Shown: positions 9,041-20,411 of the stretch, piece after piece
How the letters are laid out: every line of letters begins with the position of its first letter
Position numbering within the stretch: position 1 is the stretch's first letter
Assembly: GCA_028583415.1 (NCBI GenBank)
Contig: CM053272.1
Location: forward strand, 74,751,439 to 74,815,438
Origin: Protea cynaroides
Taxonomy: Eukaryota > Streptophyta > Magnoliopsida > Proteales > Proteaceae
Reading direction: 5' to 3'
Length of the DNA: 64,000 bases
Notes under the pieces: generated by a model
What the model was told of the DNA's origin: nothing
Databases searched by the model: none
The model's input: the letters and a program-made list of their open reading frames with translations, nothing else
Translations under genes and position numbers: made by a program

Positions 9041-10732
9041 AGACCCCTTTGAATAAATTGTTGGAATACTGATCTAATGGTTTCTATACCAGATCCAACA
9101 TTTCAGCTATTAGTTGAATAAAAACGGTACCCAAATATTGAGTCAAGGATCCATGAGCCCAAAAATCATAAGCACGCTTGGATGGAAATACGCAACACCC
9201 CAGAAGAAAAATCATGAACATTTGGCCAAGTTATAACGTGCGGCTACAGCCACCAGTTGCACTCCTAGTAGTTGTAAAGTGTAGCCGCTACCCGTAACCG
9301 CATGTATTTTTGCATTGGTTCTCAGCCAAACATGGACAGTAGCTTGCTGTGACTTATTTTAGTCTACTTATGGGCTTGGAATCCTATTATCACATTTATC
9401 AATATGTTTTCTACATCGTTACAAGTGTTAGACGATGAAAATGAGTTACAAACTAAATGTCCACTCTTCATATTGATAACCTATAACATTTGGACAGCAG
9501 GTGTAGGATGTTGGAACTTGACTATCAGACCACCAGGAGTTATTATTAATTGATAATATGCTATGATGAGCAAACGATATAGACAAATAGTAAACAAAGG
9601 ATTAATAATTATTATTTATGATGCTTTTAAAGGTAGAAGAGAATATAGGGAAGCTGTTCAAAGCCGTGCTTCAATAGTATTTTCTGTTTACTACTCAGGA
9701 AAGGGGATTAGACTTTTTGTTTGCTTATGAACTTGATACTATGATGCTTGTGTGAGATTGATAACATGCCTTGTGTAATAACATGCCATCCAATAAACTA
9801 TTTTGTTTGCTCATATATATGCATTCTCTTATGTGTGATCAGTGATACCCATAATGGTCTTGACGCAGGGTGGTATGGGACACCTCGTGACCTCTCCATG
9901 AAAAGTGGAGCTCGTCTTGGTGATTCATGATGTCTTGTTAAGTCGGTAAGGAGAAAGGTGGTGGTGTGGGACGCTTACACCACTTCTTATCGGTAATACT
10001 TTGCATTGACCATATGTAACTTAACCAAGTCACGATTTCCTAAGTAGGAACCGGATGAGGTCGAAAGCTTGGTGATGTTACGGTCCAGTAATATGACTAA
10101 TTAGGTGGACATGGCTAGTTGCACATAATTACACATATAATTGTACCTCTAGCCATTAGGGGGTTATGTAATGGCATAGGTTCAATAAAGGGTGGTATGA
10201 ACATAGCTGCGATGCTCCCCTTGTTCGACAGAGGGTGAATGGGCGGGTAAGTTGACCAGTGGGATTATCACCTCCTCAAGTGTCACGTGGGTGAACTTGG
10301 GATGAATCGCGGTCAGGGATGACCAAGACGCCGAACCTAATGGCGGATGTTTGTTGTACGTCGAGTGAGGCGACATTCATTCTGATGGGGGTGACCCTTG
10401 TAACCTGGGGATGTTTGTTGTACCACGAGTGAGGCCGCATTCATGGCCCATGAGTTGGCACTTACAGTTATCTTATCTGACCATAGTTGTTGATTTAATG
10501 CATTTTGTATGTTGCATATTTAATTTCTTTACTAAGCTCAGTGGTTGAGCTTACCCTTGTGTACCCAAACTATTTTAGATAATGCAAGAATGAATGTTGC
10601 TGATTATGATGACATAGATGTTAGTGATAAGGACAATGGGCCGGAGTTTGAGTGCAATGATTGTGTCTATAAATAGACATAATGAGAACAATACTAAACA
10701 TTTTTATTTTGAGTTAATTTATTTAATGGGGA
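9041..10732 (+). repeat. LTR fragment F (+), interrupted at both ends
   Basis: This is not related to A at high identity, but it has the same late-LTR order: TTACTAAGCT, GAGCTTACCCTTGTGTAC, TATTTTAG and a mini-ORF ending FEC-x2-CVYK (10578-10676). Its start (AGACCCC) looks like the second half of an LTR start TGTAAGACCCC, so A probably inserted at its edge. Its U5 end is cut by element B at 10733. It contains a ~65-base tandem duplication around 10343-10440. Confidence 0.6.
10578..10676 (+). CDS. LTR mini-ORF of F (short, diverged)
   Basis: These are 32 codons plus TAG after a TATTTTAG acceptor-like site. The peptide is acidic (DYDDIDVSDKD) and ends EFECNDCVYK. It thus keeps the C-terminal ECxxC[V/M][Y/F] signature of the A and D copies while the middle is shorter and different. 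Confidence 0.5.
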   Translation, partial: DNARMNVADYDDIDVSDKDNGPEFECNDCVYK

Positions 10733-11095
10733 TGTCACAGCCCATTCTAGGGTATCTGACGTGATATCAGGGTCAACCCTTGTCGCACCCAAATACATCC
10801 AAGATCGCTATCACAATGATTACAAAATAAATCCCACAGTCTACACATGTAATGACTACAATAATCAAGAAGCAATAATAATACAAATAGAAGCATTTAA
10901 TATTAACAGATGCATCTAGTGATAACATATCTCATACTATGTATCAAATTATCTGTTACAAACCAGTAGTGCCCCATAAAATACTATAATATCCATATAC
11001 ACATACCTAAATACAAAAAGAGTAAATTTGTTACATTGTTCTAGACAGATATCTTCATCTACCAACAAAAAGAATTAAATCATAGTAATCCATAG
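10733..11095 (-). repeat. Element B 3' LTR, end fragment
   Basis: The segment starts (as read on +) TGTCACAGCCCATTC and matches 14539-14704 over its first ~165 bases with scattered changes. On the minus strand this is an LTR end (GGGCTGTGACA). Further in, the sequence is AT-rich and passes into gag-like coding sequence near 11100, so the LTR is joined directly to gag and pol is missing. The left flank GGGGA may be one copy of the target duplication. Confidence 0.65.
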
Positions 11096-11099
11096 TGTA

Positions 11100-12117
11100 T
11101 TAGGGAAAGGGGCCTCTTTTGACCTTGATAATTCTGACGGTAGCCATCCTTAACACTCTTTGCCTCTTGTACATCATCACTATACTCCATTAGTCTCAAG
11201 GACTCCACTATCACTTTGATGTCTCCCCTCAAACCTTATACAAAGTGCCTCAGTTTAGGCTCTTCATCCCTCATAGACACCGGGGAGAAATAGAGAGCTC
11301 CTCAAAATTTTATTGATATGCCTCAATAGTAGTACTCTTCTAAGTATAATTGAGGTACTCCACCTCCTTACGATCTCTGAAGTTTTGGGGGAAGAAGTTC
11401 TTATAAAATGCCTCTTTAAAGATTTGCCAAGTGATCTCTCCATGGCACCGCATCAACGTAGGTTGGATGCCCTTCCACCAATCATATGGCACTCCTTTTA
11501 GTTGAAAGGTTGCACATAGCAACTTTTGTGCCTCTATGCACATCAGGGTCTCCAAGTTCTCATAGCCTGAATCCAAATAGTCGGCTACATCGGATTGGTA
11601 TCCACCCCAATAAACTTCATCAGATGTATACACTGAAAATTATTCATTACTTTTGCCCCATCTAATTGAGGCTGTAAATGGATGCCTGCCATGGTAGGGT
11701 GAGTATGAGCTGCAGGCATTGGTGCCGAATCATGATGAACCAGTGGAACTAAGGGCACCTACTCATGCACATGTGGTATAGGAGGAATTGGAGGTATGCC
11801 TCTACATTGTGCTTATCCTAGAGCTTGTGGAGCTAGAGGCTTACCACATAGAGGTGCCAATAATTCGGTAAAAACTGTTTCCATATTCCTTTGTTGGTCT
11901 TCAAGGCTGCGCACTAATCCACCCATAATTGCTGCCACATTTGTCATCGTTGTACTGGAGGAGGTGGTAGAATATTATCTAGCGGTGGAGGAGGAGGTGC
12001 TGGTGGCAGTTGTGTATGTGGTGGTAAATTTGAACCACCCTGACCCACATTACCCTCATCCTCAACTGGAGGAGGTGCATTGGCATTCCTCCCTCTTGGT
12101 CTTCTCCTTAGAGGCAT
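11100..12117 (-). pseudogene. gag of element B
   Basis: Reading leftwards from ATG 12117: an Arg/Pro-rich N-terminus (MPLRRRPRGRN, then runs of PPPP), then after stops a typical gag core at 11633-11340 (ADYLDSG, QLKGVPYDWWKG, FKEAFYKNFFPQNFRDRK). A further piece at 11200-11100 follows. The core matches gag of chromoviruses in motif order. It ends near the LTR fragment; protease and pol are deleted. Confidence 0.8.
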
Positions 12118-12700
12118 TGTTCAATAAGGTCAATCGTTGGTAGGAGAAATCTATAAATGCCCACATGTTAATATCGAACACAAATCCAATTTAAACCATG
12201 ACAATATCTTAAATACTTCATGTTATAGCAGATATCAACCATGTATCAAAATTTTTCCCATTTTCTAAGTCATTTTAGCCTGTTTTTCTGAATCGGTAGC
12301 GATAACCGGGAGCACGCTCCACCAGTTAGGGGGGACCGGTTAGTAATCCCCCAATTTATTAGGGAAACTATATGATCGGCACCGGGTGAACTACCTTCCA
12401 ATTAGTCATCCGGTCCATATCACCTGTAGACTAACCTGATTTCTAGTATGTCAAGCGGATGAAGTGACGGATGACTGTTCATTCAATCATTCTGCCAATT
12501 GAACACTTAGAAAAATTTCCTAAGTTTACAAGTGTACTAGAGTCACGAGGCAAAAGTACGTAACTCCGATTTAGGTTTTTAAATGGCTCTGGTTATTTTT
12601 GCTCCAACAGTCCAATTTACTTGATTCTTGGTCAACCAGAAGAACAAAGCGGTGCCAGGGCTTAAGTGACCTGTCTACGGGTCCTGCAAAAGCCAGAATC
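12118..12700. promoter_or_regulatory. Head-to-head interval between gag and the antisense gene of B
   Basis: These are 580 bases between the gag ATG (minus) and the TATA box of the extra gene (plus). They hold a motif-permutation stretch at 12290-12440, with ACCGGT, GGTCCA and GATCGGCACCGG variants, and an AT-rich part. Element C has the corresponding interval at 51992-52355. A shared bidirectional promoter region is inferred. Confidence 0.45.
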
Positions 12701-12710
12701 CTATAAAAAG
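12701..12710 (+). promoter_or_regulatory. TATA box of the accessory gene in element B
   Basis: CTATAAAAAG is a strong TATA box on the strand opposite to the element. It is followed by ~150 bases of CT/GA-rich leader, a splice donor at 12861 and the coding exon at 13067. Element C has TCTATAAATT at the corresponding place. Confidence 0.65.
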
Positions 12711-12860
12711 GCTCGTGGGTTCTCATTTAGAGCCCAGACTAGAAATTTCCTGGAGAAGAGAAGAAATTGGGTTCCCTCTAGTTTCCCAAAGGTTTCTCCC
12801 CCTATTCTCAGCAATTTCTAACTACATCGGGCGATACATCCCCATCTCTTTTGATTTCAG

Positions 12861-13061
12861 GTGTGTTATTTCCCTTACTCTTGTTGTTCTACTTCATTGA
12901 CCATACCTAGGTTTTATCCCATGTAATAGTGACCTCTTAGGGTTAGGGCATTGTTTTCCCACTTTACTTGCCTGGAAAATCATGATTTTCTAGCCTAACC
13001 CATCATACATGGTGCCTGACAGCATTCTAATCAAGAATTTTCCCATTTGCTTAACCTGTAG
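12861..13061 (+). other. 5'-UTR intron of the accessory gene in B
   Basis: Donor TTTCAG/GTGTG at 12861 and acceptor TTAACCTGTAG at 13061 define a 201-base T-rich intron. The next exon reads GCATC then ATG. Element C has an acceptor TTACAG followed by GCTAG then ATG, the same five-base spacing. Predicted, not observed. Confidence 0.55.
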
Positions 13062-13066
13062 GCATC

Positions 13067-14211
13067 ATGACATGTCACAAAGAGGTTAGGATTGTCCCAG
13101 CCAAGAGGTTTGATAGGACACACTTCCTATCATATGACTATAGCCAAAACTGGGCAAAGTTTGGCATAGCCAAAATCGAAGCAAGGCATTACATTATCCT
13201 GGAGGAGTTGACCAAGTTCGCTACTGGGGTATACTTCGATGCACTAGGTTGGACCCCAGTCTTGCACATTTGGGATGACATATACCCCGACTTGGTGAGG
13301 TATTTCTTTTGTAATTTGGGCCATACAGTTGACGAGGCTAGTGTGCTTTGTCTTATTAGCATGGTGAAAGGAGCACACATTACTCTGAACATTGCCAGTC
13401 TGAGTGAAATACACAACACATCTACTGTTCTTGGGGCCTCGTCAGGTTATAGACTGTCTAGAGGATCAGTGGATCACTTTACGAAGGGAACTCATCTTTC
13501 CTGACAAACTGGACATGGAGAATAGGAACATTGAGCCTGACTACAGACCCATTCCTAGGATTAGTAGTCGCATCATTCAGCACAACATACTTCCCAGGGC
13601 TAGACATAGAGATGAGCTAAACATATTTGGTATCCTAGAGCTTGTGGCAGCTATGTCTCCCATATATTATCTTGAGGCACATTCTGTTCTTGGCAGACCA
13701 CCTGGGTCTAGATGGAAGGCTTCTATACAGTCATTTGTTGTCTCATATCTTCGCTCACTTTGGGGTAAGCTTTGCTGGAGAGGTAATGAGGAATGGGAAG
13801 GAGTCCTTCCCATTTGGTTGGACAAACATTGTTTGGATGAAGCTGCATGAAGTGGTGATGTTCGACCCAAAGCTCGAGGCAATCAAAAAGCCACACAAGA
13901 GGGCACGTCAAAGGCATCCAGTGGTACACAGGGTAGCTATCAGGGAGGATAGTGATAGCGAGAGGGAAGTCCTAAGAGGAGATGGGGCTTCCACCTCTAC
14001 AACAGCACCTAAACCTCGAGGGCATACGGCTCCAATTGAGGAAATGATTACCGCTATCCAGGAGAGTCAACGAAAAATCATAAAGGAACTGGCCGGCATG
14101 CAACGTGTTCAGCAGACCATAGTGAGGCATCAGGATGCCTTTGATGAGGGCCTTCAACAAGTTCAAGCCTCTATGATGCCTGCCCCACCAACTGCTAGGG
14201 ATCCTCAGTGA
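13067..14211 (+). pseudogene. Accessory gene of element B (antisense to the element)
   Basis: This is the best preserved copy of the family. It reads in three frames joined by two frameshifts: 13067-~13430, 13404-~13740 and 13642-14211. Motifs in order: RFDRTHFLS, EARHYIILEELTKF, FDALGWTPVL, YPDLVRYFFCNLG, then RIIQHNILPR, YYLEAHSVLG, then LLSHIFAHFGV, W-containing TNIVWMKLHEVV, a basic KKPHKRARQR stretch, an acidic SDSERE linker and a Q-rich helical tail. This resembles 'putative plant transposon protein' sequences found in plants. It points away from gag, with its own promoter, and ends ~310 bases before the element's primer site. Function unknown; a DNA- or RNA-binding role is a guess from the basic stretch. 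Confidence 0.75.
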
Positions 14212-14522
14212 TCACGTTGTCTTCTCTTACTTTTGCTTGATACCAACACTTACCCTTTTGGTACTATTACATGTATAGGGTAATGGTCCAGGTTGTGTAC
14301 TATACCCTATTCTTGTACTCAATAGACATATATATTTATATATTGTTCTTACTTTACTTATGCATTATTCTTTTGCATAGTTCTCGTAGATGGTGACAAA
14401 ATTATTGTTGGACTTAGTAACTACTATTGGTTTGTACATGTCTTTTAATTAACTTATGCATCTTCCACTGACATATGAAAAAGCATATGCAGGAGAAATT
14501 TATAAGTAATACAAAGTGATTT
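14212..14522. other. Leader of element B between primer site and accessory gene
   Basis: AT-rich, no ORF. It is 3' flank of the accessory gene on + and retroelement leader on -. Several TATA/TTTGCAT-like words could serve as poly(A) signals but none stands out. Confidence 0.4.
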
Positions 14523-14534
14523 TCTCTGATACAA
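14523..14534 (-). other. Primer binding site of element B
   Basis: On the minus strand TTGTATCAGAGA follows the LTR end CTGTGACA after four bases. It is a two-mismatch version of the initiator-Met primer site TTGGTATCAGAG. It sets the minus orientation of B and shows that 14539-14704 is its 5' LTR. Confidence 0.7.
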
Positions 14535-14538
14535 ATAT

Positions 14539-14704
14539 TGTCACAGCCCATTCTAGAAAATTGAGCATGATATCCAGGTCAACCCTTGTGGCACCTGGTT
14601 ACATCCAAGATTGTTACCAAAATTATTACAAAATAAATGTCACAGTCTACATATGCAATGACCACAATAATCAAGAAGCAATAATAATACAAGAGGAAGC
14701 ATTT
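14539..14704 (-). repeat. Element B 5' LTR, end fragment cut by element C
   Basis: It matches 10733-10899 and is interrupted at GGAAGCATTT, where element C begins. The rest of this LTR must lie beyond C, outside the window. CATTT at 14700-14704 is the presumed left target duplication of C. Confidence 0.75.
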
Positions 14705-17177
14705 TGTAAAACCAACATCCAGAAACCCTGGCCTAATCGAATTTTCGTAGTGCTAGCAAGGTTTTCCACCATGGACCAAACAAATGCATGAACCTAAGAA
14801 GAACTAGGTTGTACCACTAGTGGACCACTAGGAGAAAGGGGGAACAAAAATAAGTCCAAATTCACCTTTAAACTATTAGCGATCAATACCAGGCGGTCGA
14901 TAATCCCGATGGTCTAAGGGCCGGTACCATCAACCGGTAAGGCCAGAGTTGACCAATTCTTTAAACCAACAAGTAGTTTCACTTTAGGAGACTCCTTAGG
15001 ATATTCTTAGAACATGTCAACGAACCTAGGATGGACCCACACCACTCTAACTACTTGGAGTTGGAAAAGGAAAGGAGATTTTATCTAGATCCAAACCCTT
15101 GCCACTTAGTAACTACCTAGGACCCCAAATTCAAATAGAGAGTTTGACTACAACTAGGAGACTTAAAAAAAATAAAAACCATACCTTTTATACTCTTTTC
15201 AATACGTATCAGTCTGGGAGAGTTCTGAAGCATTCTCTAGCAAAAGAAAGGAGAAGGAAAGGGAGAAAGCAAGCTTCGCAACCCTCTTATGAAAGAAATC
15301 ACCACAAAGTGCACTGTAAATCCCAGTAATCAAGCTACTATAGGTAAAACCATAACCTTTGTAGACCTTAAGGTAAACCATAGTAATCTATTAAGGGATG
15401 TAAATCTTAGGTGATGAACGTACGCCCTTGTCCATGATGAAAATAATGTGGACCATAGGAAAGAGACTAAGTCTTTCTAACGACTGTGTTAAATTAGGGT
15501 ATGAATTTATACTTGCAGGGAGGGCATATAAGCCTACGAAATCACCCCATCATTGGACCATACTAGCATAGCAAGGAAAGGAATGGAACCAAGAAAAGAA
15601 ACCCTGACTCATTGGATAGAAAAGAGGCCATTGGAAGGGGCAGCCGATACGATGGAGTGTACAGTATAATCTGATATATCGATCGATAAGTCCCATAAGG
15701 GTCTCAAGAATTAATCAGACGGTGTCAGGGTCGATACTCTGTACCAATAGATACATCGACTGATAAATAGCAGAAGGTCTAGGAACTTTATTGGACCATA
15801 GGCTGGTCGATAGTATACCAACCGACATATCGACCGGTAAAGCCCAAACTTATGTAATTTAAAGTACATTATGCAAAAAATTTCACTAATAACCCCACAT
15901 CTTGTATAGGCATAAGAACACCTTACAAACACATGTTCTAGTGTAGAAAGTTACTACTAAGGCTCTAAGGTAAGGAACAGAACCCTGACCAAATTTTGGT
16001 ATGTTTGATGCTATAACGTTGATTGATGTTTTGTGCCTGTATTTACTTCAAGAATAACATGTCATCCAGTATCTGTCATTTTGCATGCATTGCATTAACA
16101 ATGTACTAATTGTGATTATGATTGTGATGTATGATGCTAGGTAGAGTGTAATGAACGGGTCTAGGACCATTGGATCTACTCTATCGAGCACCATAACTGC
16201 CATGTATCATTCGGTATCCTAGTGGAGAACAGCATCTTGGAGGGGGGAATACAGATGGTCTGGGAATCTTACTAGGGTATCGAAAGGGTACATAGGATGT
16301 CATATAGGATTGGTTAGAAGAAGAACCCATGTATGTAAACCTGGCAAGTTGGGGGTTAGGTACTACCAGGATGGAGTGATGAGGGGGTGAGGGTCAACAA
16401 TGCGATGGGCATCTGGCCAAACTTACTGCCCAATCACCATTCTAATTGGGATGTCGAGTGGGGGCACTAGGGTTACTGGGTAAGCTGGTGAGCACCCAAC
16501 ACTCTCGTGCATGGAGGTAATAATCAGCCTCCAGGAGGTGTGGCTAGGCCTTACCTTAGCACAATAAACATACATTATACCAGACCCTTATTGTGTGTGT
16601 AATCTATTCATGTGTTTGTCTACTTGTCTATTTCTTATTGAGCTCAAGTTGAAGAGCTCACCCTTACAATCACCACTATTATTAGTTGTGAGTGTAGGTA
16701 TTATGGACACGGAACAGGATGATGTACCAGTTGAACCAAAGTACTCGCAGGAGATGGAATGAGAAGATGTCAAACCAATCACTGGAAAGAAGATGTGAAG
16801 ACCTTGCAAGAGAAAGAAGGCCACTCCAGTTGGGAGCCACGATTTAGTTACTCTTTTGATTTAAGTATCTTTATTTATTAGTACTTGAATATTAATGGTG
16901 TTATTACCCAATGTATTAAGGCTACAAAACTATAGATGCACATGGCTGAGGATTGAATAATTCTCAATGGTTTTAAGTTATTATATAACGTTACAATTAG
17001 AGCTCATTTTATGTAGTATGTTTTCACTAAGTAATTACTTTGTGATCGAGTTATGGGGAATGGGATTTGTTGGTGTGTATATCGGCTGAGCATGCATCCT
17101 AGGTGGACTACGATTGAAATGATCAGTGGTCCAGTCACCAGTTAAAATTTTACACATCGTAAATTTAGGGTGTGACA
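14705..17177 (+). repeat. Element C 5' LTR, about 2.47 kb
   Basis: It begins TGTAAAACC and ends GGGTGTGACA, followed by a primer site. The first ~640 bases match 54122-54762, the surviving part of the 3' LTR. It holds permutation stretches at 14878-14960 and 15640-15845, a GA-rich leader near 15235-15290 and a possible donor CTATAG/GTAAAA at about 15346. A late GAGCTCACCCTTACA segment is followed by a short acidic frame (16700-16760) without the Cys motif. Confidence 0.9.
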
Positions 17178-17180
17178 GGT

Positions 17181-17196
17181 TTGGTATCAGAGCTAC
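17181..17196 (+). other. Primer binding site of element C
   Basis: TTGGTATCAGAGCTAC lies three bases after the LTR end TGTGACA; initiator-Met type as in element A. Confidence 0.9.
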
Positions 17197-17599
17197 GCTT
17201 TAGCAACGGTAATCACCTATGAATTTCCTTAACTCATTTTACAACAAGTTGAGCAAAAGAAAATAAAACTCTTAAGACCATAAATGGTAAATAAGAAACA
17301 AATTGTATGATGCATGTTTAAGGAAAGACGAAACAAAGCATAATGTGTTAGGGGAAGAATAGAAATTAATGTCAATCCCGTAACGAAAAGAGAAGAGAAA
17401 ATTATATATATACACCAAGGTACCAAAACCATCCATGAGATAATCCAATTTCAAGAAGGGGTAAATAAACTCCTATTTTATACACAAAACTTCTCCTTAC
17501 ATAGAAAAAGGAGAGAGAAACTACTAAGTAAAAAATGAGCTTTCATAAGTATCTTTCAAAAAAAATGGATCTTTCAAAAAAAATGGAGCAGAAGAAAAA

Positions 17600-18860
17600 C
17601 TAAGGAAGCAGTCACTCCTTGGAATCCGATGACGGTGGCATAGGCACATGTAGCCTCTGAAAGGTCTATGGCTGTGTTGCCACTACTGTAGCCACTGCAA
17701 TATCCTCAGATTGAAGAATACCAGCCCTAGTTAATGCCATCTGGTATATGTCAAGACGAGTAGAGAAGGCGATCATTGAATGCTAGAATCGCCGATCATT
17801 GAAAGCTATAATCGTCGGACCTGGTTCTTCAAGTCATGCATGTCCTTCTTTTGCTGAGACTGGTGAGAGGTTATAGTAGTCATGAGGTTGTCAAGGGTAG
17901 TGGGAAGTTGAGACGGATCAGTTCACACTACGGGTACACTCTTTGTGTGGCCTTGGGTAGGCACGTCATCTTCATCCTCATCTGATGCCTACTACTTTGG
18001 GAGTTCTCTAGGGCCTCGATGAGCCTCCAGCACTGGGTCATCCAATGGCACATCATGAAGCTTCATCTTGATGATGACATGCCAATTGAAATGGGTGAAC
18101 ACTGTAGCCACATAAGGTTCCTCCTCATGAATATCGATGTCAAGGTGCTGGAAGATGGTAGTCAATAGCTTGCCATAAGGCAAATGTCCCTTCTTCGAAG
18201 CTCAAGTGTCCTTTGCTACGGTGATCATGGGCAGACCGAATGACGCTCTAGTACCCTGGTAGTGAGAAATTGCTCGAAGAGAAAAAGCTCATCAAAATGG
18301 CCACTTTGAGGCAGGATGTTGTACTGGATGATCCTGCAATAGACTCTAGGAAGAGGAAAGAAGTTTCTCACTTGGATGGGATCTTGTGGCCATTGGAGTT
18401 TGTTTCGAATCTCTATTTTTTGGGCTTTAGATATGAAATCCTTGTCCTTACTCTTACTGTACTTCTTGTCCCCAATCATAGATATGCCTAGAAGACTTGT
18501 CAACTATTTTGTACTTAAACTAAACTCCATACCATTTACCTTGCTAGAGATGCGCAACTCCCTAACATGTTCAAACTCCCCCATACTACCTTCAACCTCT
18601 AGGTTGTAGTAGAAAAGTTCCACCATCTTGGGACAGGTACCAACCTTCAATCCAAGTATGGATAACCAACCCATGACATCCAAGGTGGCATGGATGTCAA
18701 ATCTCTTCAATTTTGGAAAGATCATCGGTCTTCCTAAGATTATAGATTTCTACTCAAACTTAGCATAGGAGGCTTGTGCCTTTAGGGAACGAAGTATACA
18801 GTCAAAAGGAGGAACAGGTTCATTCCTTGGCCTCTTAGTTGCAACATGACAGGAAGCCAT
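17600..18860 (-). pseudogene. Accessory gene of element C (antisense)
   Basis: Translation starts at ATG 18860, five bases after a good acceptor (TTCCATTACAG). The frame reads 36 codons to a TAG, then continues with KRFDIHATLDVMGWLSILGL and FYYNLE. In other frames follow PRVYCRIIQYNILPQ and ERHSVCP, then LPYGKLLTTIFQHL, FNWHVIIKMKLHDV, DDPVLEA, an acidic DEDEDD linker and a helical tail. The order of motifs equals that in element B and the C-terminal half equals that in A. Exon 1 and the promoter are now 33 kb away at 51831-51991 because the Tat-like element inserted in the 5'-UTR intron. Confidence 0.75.
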
Positions 18861-18914
18861 CTAGCCTGTAATGGAAAAGAGTAAATAAAGGAATTGAGTT
18901 AGAAAAAAATATAA

Positions 18915-18929
<15 letters not shown>

Positions 18930-19010
<81 letters not shown>
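18930..19010. repeat. (TG)n microsatellite preceded by (AT)n
   Basis: About 40 uninterrupted TG units follow a short AT run. The overlapping T/H-rich frames are artefacts of this repeat. Confidence 0.95.
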
Positions 19011-19013
<3 letters not shown>

Positions 19014-19468
19014 GTATCTAATAGGTAACAGGGAAATGTAATCATACAGTAAATGAGAAAGAAGTATAAAAAGAAAAATGCTAAGGTAATAAATGGCAGC
19101 ATAAATGAACTCTAGTAAGAAAGAAGTTGGAGCTCTCTGAGGAGGCAAGTCCACAATCAAAAAGAATTGTGAACCAGAAATTCATTGGATAATACAATTA
19201 AGGCTTAAGCCGAAAATGGACAACTTGCTATGCATTTAGAATGATTGATATAATGGTATTAGTTATAAAAATATAAAAAAAAATTACTTATGCATAAAGT
19301 AATGGAACAATACATGATAGGGGGAGAAAACATTGTTAGAGTTGTAGCAGGGTAATATTCCAACCAATAGGATGCAATGATCAATACTTAGTAGAACCAA
19401 AATAGGAAATGCACATTGTTAGTACAGCATTGAAGTTATTCCCATAAGTGGTATATAGTTCTACAAAC

Positions 19469-19471
<3 letters not shown>

Positions 19472-19522
<51 letters not shown>
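19472..19522. repeat. (GA)n microsatellite
   Basis: About 25 GA units inside the intron of C's accessory gene. Confidence 0.95.
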
Positions 19523-19526
<4 letters not shown>

Positions 19527-19741
19527 AAACCTTCGAATGGAGAAATAGAAGAAACATATATTTCGGGAAAGAAATCCTAGAATCTAAGTATGCGTAGATC
19601 ATATATAGCATTAACATAACATAAAATAAAGGAATTGCATTTAGCATGACACTCTAACATTCAAGAACAACAAAGTAGGAGTATTTAGTAAATTATGGAA
19701 AAAAATAAACAAGAGAAGAGAACCATAGGAATAAAACACCT

Positions 19742-20186
19742 TGTTAGGGAATTCTGCCACGTTGTCAATAGAACCACAACACGTAGGACTCATCCCCCTT
19801 CCACGAGGATGTTCCTGATTGTACATAAGAAAGCATCTTTTACAAACTCAAACAAAGGAGCAAAGGGCAAAAGCGGTATTACAGGAAAATGCACTATTCA
19901 CTATAAATAGGGAAAATCTCAAGAATTCAGGGATGAGAACATTTATTACTCATTACTCATCTTGGGATTCTCGCTCTGACACCTAGGACGGAGAATCCCA
20001 CACCTACCCCACTTACAATTAAATATTGTTGTGGGCTCTACACTGAGCCCATCAACTGTTCACAAAGCCCTAACCTTGGCATCGGAGTGGACACGGGGCC
20101 ACAGGCCCGCCTCCTCCCCTTGTCTTTGCTTGTCTTGTAGGTCCAGTCAGCTTGGTGGGCTTATGGGACAGATCAGGGCCGAAACA
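19742..20186 (+). repeat. Tat/Retand-like LTR 1 (outer left), 445 bp
   Basis: It runs from TGTTAGGGAATTC to GGGCCGAAACA. It matches LTRs at 39700-40144 and 51150-51593. The preceding CACCT (19737-19741) is repeated directly after the third LTR (51594-51598), so the outermost LTRs share one target duplication. A TATA box CTATAAATAG lies at 19901-19910. Confidence 0.93.
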
Positions 20187-20187
20187 G

Positions 20188-20411
20188 TTTGGCGCACATC
20201 GGTCTAGTCACATCGGACCTCTGACGTAACTTGGGTCACGTGCAAATCCTGTGACCACATCGGCAGCTTTCCTCAGATGTGACTGAGGTGTATTGGCAGT
20301 GGTACCCATATCGGTACCACACCCCCAGTTTGACATCAGCACCGCAGTGCCCGCATCGATACCCACGCCCCCAAATTTAACACCAGCATCAGTCTCCCGC
20401 AACGAGAATAG
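20188..20411 (+). other. Tat-like 3' region fused to a truncated primer site
   Basis: After LTR 1 only eight bases of the primer site (TTTGGCGC) remain. The sequence then jumps to ACATCGGTCTAGTC, which matches about 50782 onward in the intact element's 3' region. It continues to AATAG, where the giant element is inserted, and resumes at 39549. This is a Tat-like copy that has lost everything from primer site to 3' region. Confidence 0.85.

Larger units (their letters stand above)
18866..19741 (-). other. 3' part of the 5'-UTR intron of C's accessory gene
   Basis: This non-coding stretch ends at the acceptor before 18866. Its other part is 51599-51830. Without the Tat-like insertion the intron would be about 1.1 kb. 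It contains the two microsatellites listed separately. Confidence 0.5.

Noticed and set aside
13067..14211. Calling the accessory gene a DNA transposase
   Set aside because: Database names include 'transposon protein', but no DDE catalytic motif, terminal inverted repeats or target duplication belong to it; it is part of LTR elements.
18861..19160. Frame with a poly-Thr/His stretch
   Set aside because: Translation of the TG microsatellite.
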